Origin: Chrysaora quinquecirrha
Lineage: Eukaryota; Cnidaria; Scyphozoa; Semaeostomeae; Pelagiidae
Direction: 5' to 3'
Length of the DNA stretch: 64,000 nucleotides
Assembly (NCBI GenBank): GCA_014526335.1
Contig: JACTAT010000037.1
Coordinates: 6,974,863 to 7,038,862 of the forward strand
The position numbers and the translations under genes were made by a program. Below the pieces are notes generated by a model. It had not been told where the DNA came from, did no database searches, and saw only the letters and a program-made list of their open reading frames with translations. This document shows positions 25,301 to 37,300 of the stretch, one piece after another (position 1 is the first letter of the stretch; the number at the start of each line of letters is the position of its first letter).

Positions 25301-28300
25301 ATAATGTATTCTTCGAGTCGTACGTGTGATTTCTCTTATCTTTGCTACTCAAAGTGATAGACATTCTGCATCTATCACATTATTCCGACCCCCGTTAATT
25401 AGATCCTGGCTGTAGTTCCGACCCCCGCCTCTTCAACCCCCCCCAGCAATTAGGCACCTAAGAGTAGTCGTTCAACAGTACAAAATTACAAGATCGGAAT
25501 GTCTTTGACGTTATACTCTGGGAAATGTCAAACGAAAAAATCTATTAAGTATGTCCAACAATGTTTCCACTATCTCCTGCAATTTTGATAGTCTGTTATT
25601 TCTATTGTTGTACCAACGTACAGCACCGTTGCTAGCATATGAGCAGGTATTTGGTGATTTAACGCAATTACTATGTATCCAGCTATGTAGTTATGGGTTT
25701 CTACTCAACTCGCCCAACTACACTTTTTTTTAATAAGCAACTTGACTTTTGTCCAGCCCTCAAAGTTGCTTAAAATTTTAGATATTTCAGCCCTCAAAAG
25801 TGCTTAAAAGTTGCTTAACCTTTTTTACAACCACTCCTGACTTTGCGGGTCAAAATCGTCAACTGTTAGGCCTATAACACGACTTTTGGGAGACAGTAAG
25901 TGGAAAAACGTAAGCTAAAGAACTCCAACATGCCAAACAAACGATTTCCTAACAACAAGAAAGCGTATAAGCTTGGTTGTTTGATTTGGTTGTTGCTGAC
26001 AGAATTCAATTGAGCCCTGAAGTTGCTTAATGTTAAGGTCAGTTCAGCCCTAGTTGCTTATTGAGAGGTTGCTTATTAAAAAAAAAGTGTACCAAGTCGC
26101 CCCATTTTCAACTCGTCCCACGTTTAGGTCAACTGGTCCCACTTTCAAAGTAAACTTGCCCCACTGGTAGTGGGGCGAGTTTAACTGTTACCTAAAATAG
26201 TGCACCTTTTCTTTCGCAGATATGTTGCAGAAAGAGGCAACGAGTCACTTATGAGCCATGTAGAAAATATTGATGTTGCTTATAACCTTAGAAAGATAAA
26301 GGTATGATCATGTCTACGTCATATATCTGCATTTTTTATCGGCTCAAGCATGTTTTATCAGCTTTGAATAGATTTTGGACCCATTTACTTTGATGTACTT
26401 AGCCGTGCTATTCAGTTCCGTTTTCATTCCATGTCGGACGGTTGTATGGGATAATTAGCTGCAAATTTTGCAGATCCAGTTTGTTTTGAACACCTTGTGA
26501 ATTCACCTTTTGTGCATAAAATTGGTGACCTGGTGAAGTTGAAAGGTGAAATTACGTATTGAGCGCCAGTCATTAGGATCTCACTAATTGAGACATCGAC
26601 CCTGGCTTTTACGCTTTTGGCTGGGGCTTCGCGAACCCCGACTTTAGATTAAACAGATTTAAAATTCGAAAAATACGAAGCATGTCTCCACTCTCTGTGA
26701 CCATAATTCTCTACTAAAATAATGACAACTATAATAGGGAACCAAGTACTCAATGTTTCAACATGGCTCCAAAGTTACTATTGAATTAATAACAGAAACA
26801 CTACACCGACCTCGCTGAACTTCTGACACCACAGGACAGCTGGATAAGACCATGACGTCACAGCACTTGATACAGTTGGAAGGGCACTCTGAAATTGGAA
26901 TTGATCATGGTGATGCTAGCGACTGGTGCTTAATACACCATTTTACCTTCACCTTGTTAATAAATACCTTAATTGTATTAGTTTTCGCGCGGTATCAATT
27001 TCGCTTAACTCATCTGCTGGAAAATTAGTACCGCGCGAAAAAGCTTTTTTCGCGCAGTAGGGTGCGCGAACATTAATCCGCGCGAAGTCAATGAGCGTTT
27101 TTCTCGTGAACGATGTATAAAAAGGCCTAAAATATGGAAGTCATAAATCCAAAGTTTGTGTGAACAAATAAATGATTCAGTTTGAACAGTCCAAAAATAA
27201 AAATATTATTCACCTCAAAATTTTCCTTTTAATTCTTCCTACTGCTCATTTTGTTACCGAGATAATTATATAAATTTTTTGGGTGCGCGAAAAATGATCC
27301 TGCGTGAATGAAAAGATTTTTGTTTGTTCGGGAAAATTAATCGCGCAAAAATAAATGCGCGAAATTAAATACCGCGCGCAAATTAATACAATTAATTTTC
27401 TAATCTCCTTACAGATATCAGGCCCTAAAGGATCTTCTGCTATCAAGAAACAAATCGATACGGTACAATTACTAAAAGCTGAAACAAATTTGCCTTGCTG
27501 GAAAAACGTCCGTGTTTTCATATCATCGACATTTCGCGACATGCATGGTGAACGAGACCTTCTCACAAGATATATTTTCCCTGAACTTCGATCTAGAGCA
27601 ATGCAGCATTTCATCAATATTTATGAGATTGATTTACGATGGGGAATCACCGACGAGCAATCAAAATCACAGAGGTTGGTTTTTTATTCACTGTATTGTG
27701 TTAGGGAATTTATTATTCTTGTGTTTTGACTGAATGCGGTACCAGACTAGGCCGCGTCCATACGTTAACGGATATTTTTGAAAACGCAAACTTTTTTACG
27801 ATCATATTTTCATAAGCCATTTTGAATACAAGAAGGGTCGTTGTTTCTTTGTCAGAGAATTCTTCTTCGGAAAGGAGCAAAATTTAGTTGATTTCTGCAA
27901 GTTAAGCCATCATTTTATCATTGAATTTGACACCAGTTGACAGAGATTTTTCCCAAATCTTCTGAAGACACTGCTCCAACTTCTGAATGAATTTCTCTGT
28001 CAAAACATTTTAACTGTTCGTTACTTTTAATTCTAACGGAAAGCCAGTAAAATGAAAAATACTTTCCCGCCAAAATCGTTAGTCATGGGGCCCCTGAGCC
28101 CTGTTGTCTTTGTTTTTAAAATAGCTTGTTTTAGGCCGAGAGCCACAGTATTATTGAAATTGAGCGTGTGAAATTCAGTGCGTAACGTCATCGTTTTCGA
28201 AAATTTACGTTTTCCCCGTCCACACGATAGCATAAAAACCAGCGTTTTCGAAAATTTCCACCCTGGAGAGCGTCTTTGAAAAGTTCAAAAATATCCGTAT

Positions 28301-31300
28301 ACGTGTGGTAACAACCTTAGGAACATGGCTGCGCATCACTTTGCTTTTGTCTTTTTTGACGTTTTCTTCTCTGGTACCCTTGCATTCTTCGCTCATCATT
28401 CATGGTAATAAGTCGTGATGCCAATAAGTGTTTGAGGGTTGGCGTGGCCGAGTGGAGTGATGGCGTGGTCGAGTGGTTGAGGCGTTTGGCGGCGTTTGGC
28501 TCACGGTCGTAAAGTCGCGGGCTCGAATTTCGTCGGGACCCACAAACCTACAGTCAACTCAGTTGTCCATCCTTCCGAGGTCGTTAAATGAATAGCTCCC
28601 TAGGGTATTCGTTCTTGGGCACAGGCTGCAGGTCCACATCAGCTAGATAGCATCTTGAGAAAATGCATTAAAAAGAGTTAAAATGAACACTTCAGTACTC
28701 TTAATCGTTTCAGCTTTGAACATGAAGAATTTAAAAAATAACCAGCAAAGCTACTTTCATCAGGAAAAGCAACAAATTTTGTCCATTATCGCCCAGCAAA
28801 TGTTCCCTGTGGCCCAAATTCACTCTGCATCCTTTGCAAGCCTATTCTCGCATACTTATACTTACCCAGTGAGTTCATTCTTATCCTTGTTCATAACGGT
28901 TCAAATAGCTATCAGCTATTCTACAGTGATGTAACTATTCCATCCCAAAAGACTATTATATTTCTCGTCTCTTCTATTCTAAAACTAAAGAGCAATTAAG
29001 AATTTTTGATTGATGGGACGTGTTTATTTTTTAGCCAAGTGGATATATGTTTATCAGAAGTTGGCAGATCAGATTTATTTATTGGTATACTTGGTGGTCG
29101 ATATGGTTGGATTCCTGACACGTTCGATCTTAATGATATCCCAGGAGGAGAGACTTGAAAACTGCAGCCAAGGAAAATCAATCACAGAGTTGGAAATGAG
29201 GCTGTTCGCTTTGTCTCGAACTGAGGAAGTGTCTGGCAGAGCTTTCTTTTACATCAGAGATCAGAGATTTGCAAGGTATTATTTTCAACAATTGTACTTC
29301 CCATTTTCACTTTTCAGCGTGGTCACATGACCCGATGCTGTTTACTTGCTCAATGTGTTTAGGCGATCGTAAATCTATGTACCGTAATAGCTCCTAGCAG
29401 CCTATTTAATTAGAGTGTTTTTTTTTTATTTAAGTTTGTCAGAGAAAAAGGCTTGAAAAAAGTCTCGACGCATTAAATTTGTAGTCATTTGTAGTTTGAG
29501 GGCAGATATTCGTCACTTTCATTATCGTTAAGGTTGACATTCTGTTTCGTCCTCTTTGCTACCGTCGTGCTTTTTTCATGTCTGTGACCAAATATGTCAG
29601 GGAGAAGCCTAGAGCTTTTCTAGTAAATATTTTCCTTCATCAAACCAAACCAAACCGGACCAAACCAGACTAAACGAAAAACATTACAATGAAACAAACT
29701 AAGCCAACCCAATTAAACCTAATGTAAGCCAAATCATATATCAAACAAAACAAAGCAAATAAAGAAAATCGAACCAAATCAATTCAGACCAATCAAGACC
29801 AAACGAAAACATAACAACGGAACCAACCAAGCCAAGCGAATGCAACCTAATGTAAGCCAAATCATTTTTCAGCTTAGCAAAACCAAATCAAATGAATCAA
29901 ACCAAATCGAACCATAATCAAATCAGACCAAACCGGACCAAACAAAAAACATAACAATGAAACCAATCAATCCAACCCGATTGAATTTAAATCATCTCAA
30001 CCAAACCAAACCAAATAAAACGAAACCAATTCAAACCAATCCAAGCCAAATAAAAAAATAACCGAACCAAACCCATTCAATCCAAAGCAAACCAAATGAA
30101 ACCAAACAAAACCGAACCATATCAAACAAAACCAAACGAAAACATAACAACGGAACCAACCAAGTCAAGCGAATGCAAACTAATGCAAGCCAACTCATTT
30201 TTCAGCTTAACCAAACCAAATCAAATGAATCAAACCAAATCGAACCATAATCAAATCAGGCCAAACCGGACCAAACCAGACCAAACATAACTATGAAACC
30301 AATCAATCTAAACCAATCCAACATGATGAAATTTAAATCATCTCAACCAAACCAAACCAAATCAAACGAAACCAATTCAAATCAATCCAAACCAAATAAA
30401 AAGTCAAACCGAACCAAACCCATTGAATCCAAAGCAAACGAAACGAAACGAAACAAAACCAAACCATATCAAACAAAACCAAATGAAACCAAATCCAACA
30501 AATCGAACCAAATCAAATCAGTGAAATCAGACCGAACAATACAAAAATCTAAAACAAACAGGGCCAACCCAATCCAAGCCAAGCCAAGTCATCATTACTG
30601 TTCTTTCACAAGAATGTTTCTTTTTAACAGAAATGCTCCCCATGAATACGAATCTGATTTTCAATCTGAAAACAAAGAATCAGAACTGAAGCTAAGATCA
30701 CTAAAGGATGAAGTGAAAACTAGTGGTCTTGAAGTATTTGAGAAGTGAGTATTCTGTATTTTGTAAGGTTTCTTGACTTAATTTTAGTTTTTGTCTTGTC
30801 TAATATAATCTGTTCTGCGGAGTTACTTTATTATCTGGTGGGCCAAATAAAATGACCCCCCTAATCTAAGTAATGGATAGAAAATCTTTCCTGTTGCAAA
30901 ATCTTACCACACTTAAACCAGATAAAATTCCAGCGAAGAAACATCTCTTGTGAGAAGAATTTAAACGAAATGATGAAATGATCCTGCCTTTAATGTGATT
31001 GCCAAAAGAGCAGTGGCCATGAAATAGCACGGATTTTAATCTTCAGGATAAATCAGCGTGGTAATCATTAGCTAATTACGAAGGACTGGTCCATGTGTTT
31101 GAAAGCAATGTCCTACATGTCCAGTCCTTGTGTAACGCGGGCGACTGTGGAGTTCTTGTCTAAGTTAAGTAAAGATGACGTAAGAATTTAGTTAGGTTAA
31201 ATTGAATATTCTTTGAGTTGTACAAAACTTCAAAATTGCGATGAATAGCGGAATCATTTTCGGGCATACTCAAAAGCTTTTTTTCTGATTCGGCCATAGG

Positions 31301-34300
31301 ACAACCCTATTTGTGCGGAAAATTACAATGAGGATTGTTTCAGATCATTGGCAAAGCAAGATCTTTGTTTCACATAGGGGTTTTGGAATCTGTCTACATC
31401 AAAACCAAAAGGCCGGTTCTGTGTAGATAGAAAGAGTTTGTTTTCTCACTTGGACTCTTCAAATAATTCTATTCGTCTTCCCGCTGTATCCGATCAGATG
31501 ATAGGTGTTTAAAACACAATGCCAATTCAGCTTTTCGTTCGTTCTGATTGGTGCATTTCGAGCCGCATATGGGTATAAATTCCGCCTTAGTCTATTGTTT
31601 CGGTCTGTTTCTGACGTTCATACTCTGAGGAGTGTCAGACGAAAAAAAGCGGATATGTCCTATCCTGTTGTCCTTGCCTGTGTGCTATCGGTGTATTATA
31701 TAAAACCGTTACAGAAAAAAGGAAAGGACCACGTAACTTACTGTTTTCATGGAACGCCTAGAGAGCTTTTTGCAGCAAGGACGTAGATTAAAAAATAAAG
31801 GAAGAAGCATCGCGGTGCAAGAGAAACAAAGCACAACAATGTTTTTAAAGCAGTAATATTTGGCCTTGCCAAGCAAGGCTTCTTCAGAGTATGAATAGAT
31901 AAAGACTAAAGGTTAGTCCCTAATCATACTCTGATGAAGCCTTGCGAAATATTATCACTTTGAAAACATAGTTTAGTTGTCTTTCTTTCTCTTGTACCTC
32001 GGTGTTTTCGCCTTTATTATATACTGTAAAACAATGCCTCATATAACGGCATGTCACTGTATTTCAAGAGCATCATACGTGAACTCAAAAAAAAGGTTTA
32101 TGAACAGCACGACTACAATCCTAATATCTTATTAATCGTTTTGTAGTTATCCGTGCACATGGGGTGGTATTGTCGATGGCAAACCTGTAGTATCAAATCT
32201 TGAAGAATTCGGAACTCGAGTTTTGAATAATATTTGGACAGCCGTAAGGAATAATTACTTGAAAGAGGTATGTAAAATGATGCTAGTCTCTTTGTTATAC
32301 TAGTTCTAATTGCAATTCCCTTTTAGAAAAATTCCGAAATTGCGATGAACAGTGGAAACATTTTCGGGCATACTTAAAAGCTTTTTCGTCTGACACTCCT
32401 CAGAGTATGAACGTTAATAACAGACTGAAACAATAAAACTAAGGCGGAATTTTATACCCAGATGTGGCTCGGAAAATCTAATCAGAAAGAAAAGCTGAGT
32501 CGGCATTGTGTTTTTAACACCAATCAGCTTCAGGCGGGAGGAACAATGAAAATTGATAGAAGAAAGTGAGAAAACGAAGTCTTTCTGTCTACACAGAACC
32601 GGCTTTTTGGTTTTGATTTGGTCAGATTCCAAAACGCTGAGATGAAACGAGGATCTAGCCCTGCCAATTATTCTAAAACAAGATTGCTGATTGGTGTTTA
32701 AAACACAATGCCAATTCAGCTTTTCTTTCTGATTGGTGCATTTCGAGCCGCATCTGGGTATAAATTCCACCTTAGTCTATTGTTTCGGTCTGTTTCTCAC
32801 GTTCATACTCTGAGGAGTGTCAGGCGAAAAAAGCTTATAAGTATGCCCGAAAATTTTCCGCTGTTTATGAAAATTTTGAAGTTTTGTTAGAAAAATGTTA
32901 CCCCTATCTAAAACTCACACTGAAAATGTAAAAATCTTCGTTGATAGTGTTTTGACGGGGACGAAGCAATAATTGTAGCATTTGATACAATGATGCGATT
33001 GTATATTATTTACCAATAGTTGGAATGCAGCATAGTCTCTCGTAATTGTATAAGGTATGCAAAAAAATGCTTTCACTAGTCCTAATGGCAATCCCCTTTA
33101 GGATAATGGGACCGCCACCCGAAAAGGCAGAGTTTGTATTGTATGTGCTATGTGCGTTCTTTCACTACATATGTGAAGTTTTTACAAGTACAAGTACAAT
33201 GTATTTGAAAACAAGAGCAAGTACAGTTGCTATACTGTACTTATTTAATCTATTATAGTAATATACATGGTAACAATAGCTAAAAATGTATTGAGGCTGT
33301 TTCTGACACTGTATTGGACATGAAATGACCGCTTATCCTGGCAAGTCTTGATGTTTATCAGGGCAATGTTCGGGAGAGATCCGTCTCCCATTATCGGGCA
33401 ATGAGAAATATTGTTCTCCTTTTATTACACCGTCCAAACAACTCAATAAATAGAAGGACACACGTCTCTCATGATAGGGGACGGAGCTCTTCGGAAACGT
33501 TGCCCCGACAAAGGCTTCTCGTGATAAGCGGTGATAACCACGTGTAATGCAATACCCGAAAATATCCACTGTACGGTAATTTTACGGTTAGATATCGTAT
33601 TTCTACTCTATTCAATTGTTCTTCTTTATAGACACACGAGGTTATTGAAGAATCAAATGTTGTACATGAAGCATTTGCAGAGAAAGCAACGGAGCATTTT
33701 GTTGGAAGAAAGAGTCTCGTCAAGCAATGCCAGGAATATATAGAAACAAGTATGAGAAAGAAATATGGTGTTGTTGTGGTTTCAGGAACGAGTGGATCAG
33801 GGAAGACCTCATTTATGGTAAATAATAATTTTTTCATTAATTTTTTTATCCCTGCCTCTAGACCTTTTTCTTAATTAACAGTGAATTTTGTGTTGTGGAT
33901 GATGTGTGATGAGCTAGTGAAACGTGAATAGGTCAAGCAGAACTATGATCAATGGGAATTTCAGACGGCAAAGCTAAAATTATCCTGTTCATGCTAAAGA
34001 TGGTCCAAACGACACCGAAACGAAAAGCCCATAGAGTCGAGAAACAGGCCCAAAATCCTTATCGTTATCACGTCTTGCGGTGCCAGGGTGTTAGTAGATT
34101 TGTAAATGATTCATTTTGCACCTGAACCTTCTTTCCCACTTAGATATAGGTGATATCTCAGTTTCATTTTCAACTTTTATCAGAGGCATATAAGTATAAA
34201 ATTAAACGTCATTGAAACAGGATGAGTTGAAATATTACAATTTTTTGTGCTTGACCAACTCGGACAGCATAGTTGGAGTGATTTGCCTCTGGCGGGTGGA

Positions 34301-37300
34301 CGTCGTCCATAGGGATTTCTTTTCACGAAACTGAAATGCAGCTAACCCTCTTAAAGTGAAAAGGATACTATCATGGTAATTGACTACATTAGCCTAGCAG
34401 CCACAATCTAGGCAAAAAATAATGCAGCCTAACTGCAGTATGTTTCCCCTAAGATTGTAGATAATAATAGTTTCATACTGAAAATATACAAATTTTATGA
34501 TTTTCAAGCGTTCTATTGTAGTAAAGTGTTTTGGCGGGATGAAGCTATAATTAGACCTAATGCAATGAAACAATAGTGAATTTATTACCAGTAGTTGAAA
34601 TGCAGCAGCATGTATCCCGTAGTTGTATTCGTATTACTTTTGTCTGTTATGCCTTTTATTCGGTTTTCGTCATCGTTTTCATATTTTTGTTTTCTTGTAT
34701 ATGAAACTAGCTAGTATTGTTAAGTGCCTTGAGAACGTGATGACCTTGTGTCTTTTCCGCTATGTTTCCCACATAAATTGTATTACTCGTTTTTTTAAGA
34801 TTTGACAGAAAAAAAATGAAAAATTACAAGATACATAGAATGATAATGCCTGATCTCTCTAAATGCATCTGCAGCCATTGTTCGAATTTTTACCTAGAAA
34901 TAGGTTTTCTGTAAAACGAAGAATATCCCATAGACACCACCATAACACAATTGCGATGAACAGCGGAATCATTGTCGGGCAGTTCTATGTTCAGTGGAGT
35001 CCCTGCTAAAGATTTTTAAGTGAATAGTTTTTGAGTAGTACAAAGCTATTTCCGCCTAAGTTCATTGTTTCGGTCTGTTTCTGACGTTCATACTCCGAGG
35101 AGTGTCAGACGAAAAAAGCTTTTAAGTATGCCCGAAAATGATTCCGCTGTTCATCGCAATTTTGAAGTTTTCTACAGCTCAAAGACTAATAACACAAGTC
35201 GATGTGAATTAACTTTAATCTTATTCTCTTGCAATCTAGGCCAAACTGCGAAGTGATCATAATGCTGAACATGGTTCATCGATTTCGTATTTTGCTGATG
35301 CTGCTTTGGATGCAAGAAATGTTGAAGATTTAGTCCAATATATCTATTCTTCATTGTTATGTAGAGTTGAGACCGATCACTCAATGCCAGAAAGTTTTAG
35401 GTATGTCTATAATACTACATTGTGGACCATTTCAATGATAATTAACAGGTGGCAAATAAAGTATTTGTTTACAGAACAGCATACTCGTGTCTTTCTTATT
35501 TTTTTCCTGTTTCCAAATTTGTAACAAACACGCCGCTAAAGGCTGTTGAAAGTTGGTTCCAAAACAGAATTGTTGACTTGATTCATTGTCTTTGGTTGTG
35601 ATGATGCATCAAGTAGGCGATTGATGCTTCCTGTCACCAAAGCGAAACTAGTGCATCCATTGTCAAGCACCGTATAAATGCAAGGAGGTTAATGCACATA
35701 GATAAGAGGGATCATAAGAATCTGCTTGGTGCTATCATAAGTAGTATCCTTTTCCGGCGATACATTTAAAAAACAAAAGGACTCAAAGAATCCACGGAAA
35801 ACAGTAGCGACTTTACGAAGCTTTGGCTTACACAGTCAAAATTTCACTGAGTTGCTATTCCCTTAACTTACGTCCTATATCGAGAAATGCGGAAAAAAAA
35901 TCAAATGTTGAAGTTTTAAAATCGCATCCTCAGCTAGAATGTAGTTTAGCAGACACCTTTCACAGGGAAACCGGTAGGGTTTTAGAGTAAGGGTTGGAGT
36001 AGGGTTTTAGGGTATAAAATATAACATTTCTCAATAACATGACACCACACTTTTGTAACTTTTGCTTGCCAAGCAATTTTTGGACGTGGCCAAATGCCCA
36101 AACGTTTGAGAGTAACTTTGAAATTGTGAACGCTTGAACGTTTTACCAAGACCTGAGAATTTTTCGCATTTAACAATAATTCAATCCAGAAAAACTCATC
36201 GAAGGTAAAATTTGGTCCTTTTTAGAGAGTTACAAACTGGCCTACCAAAGCTGTTAGAAGAAGTTGGTGAGAATTCCATCAGCGTTCCATTGGTCATATT
36301 TATTGATGCCATAGATATGGTCACAACAACTGAACGCTCATCTGTTCTTGGGTGGTTACCAGATCCAGTTCCAAAGGTAGAAACATTAGGAGTTGTTTCC
36401 AATATTCAAGTAAAGTTTGTTTGTACGAACACTTAGCTTCATTCTCTTTCAGCTTGATGGTTGTTTGTGCACTGATTTTTCAGCACCTTCTCACATCCAT
36501 TCTTCGGGTAAAATGGCTTCGAATCCCAAACACAGAATTACTCAACTACTCATCTCTTGGAAGTTTTCCCCAAAACATAGACATATGATGTCTTAAAGGT
36601 ACTGTGGCGCCGTGGTGCAATCCAGCTGACTCGTGCTGCCCCACCCATAAAAACACAATGGTTTGGGGCTCGTATTCAGAATAAAACGATAAGAATTAGG
36701 CCTAAAAATTAACGATACGCTAAAATTTAAACGTTTAGGGTGATGAAATTTTGGAAAACATTTTGTCTGAAAATTTATTCATCCGTTCAATTTGAAATCT
36801 CCAGAACAGTTGTCTAAAGTTTTGTGTCAATATTTGTTCATTGAAATACTTTCACTATGAGTGTGTGACAACCCCTTTCTGATTAAAACTGGACGCAAAA
36901 TTTCCAAGTATATAAAAATACAGTGAGAAATATTCTTGAAGAACTGCAAAACAAAATTTCTAAAACAACTTTGTGAAAAGTGTCCGAAAGTTTTCTGTCC
37001 GAAGATTTTTCCGAAATATTTTCGTAGTCCGAAACATATGGTTATTAATGTATACTTATTTTGAAACTGATCTTATTTTCAAATTTCAGGGCGTTTTATT
37101 TGTAATATCATGTCTACAAGATGGAGCTTGTGCAAGATATCTGGAAGCAAGAAAGAGTGGAGTAGAAGTAGTGAGGATTGGACCTCTTGATATGATGGAA
37201 AGAACAGAACTTGTTAGAAAATTGCTCAGAAAACATCGAAAAATCCTTGATGAATCAGCATTTAACAATCAGGTAAGCTAGACTGTGTTGGGCCGAATGG

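Noticed and set aside
28440..28520. Functional tRNA-Leu or tRNA-Ser gene
   Set aside because: The 5' half is partly duplicated, the B box is degraded, and a SINE-type tail follows.
29083..29143. Short intron inside exon 18 to explain the frame change
   Set aside because: Possible GT and CCCAG sites exist, but splicing them would remove GGRYGWIP, which DUF4062 proteins keep. A small indel explains it more simply.
30096..30748. Lys/Asn/Thr/Pro-rich open frames
   Set aside because: These are translations of the CCAAA satellite; only the last part overlaps true exon 19.
32708..32890. Recurring small protein seen at 31505, 32708, 35065 and 47618
   Set aside because: The similar peptides come from translating the same foldback DNA repeat; frames and lengths differ between copies and no start is shared.
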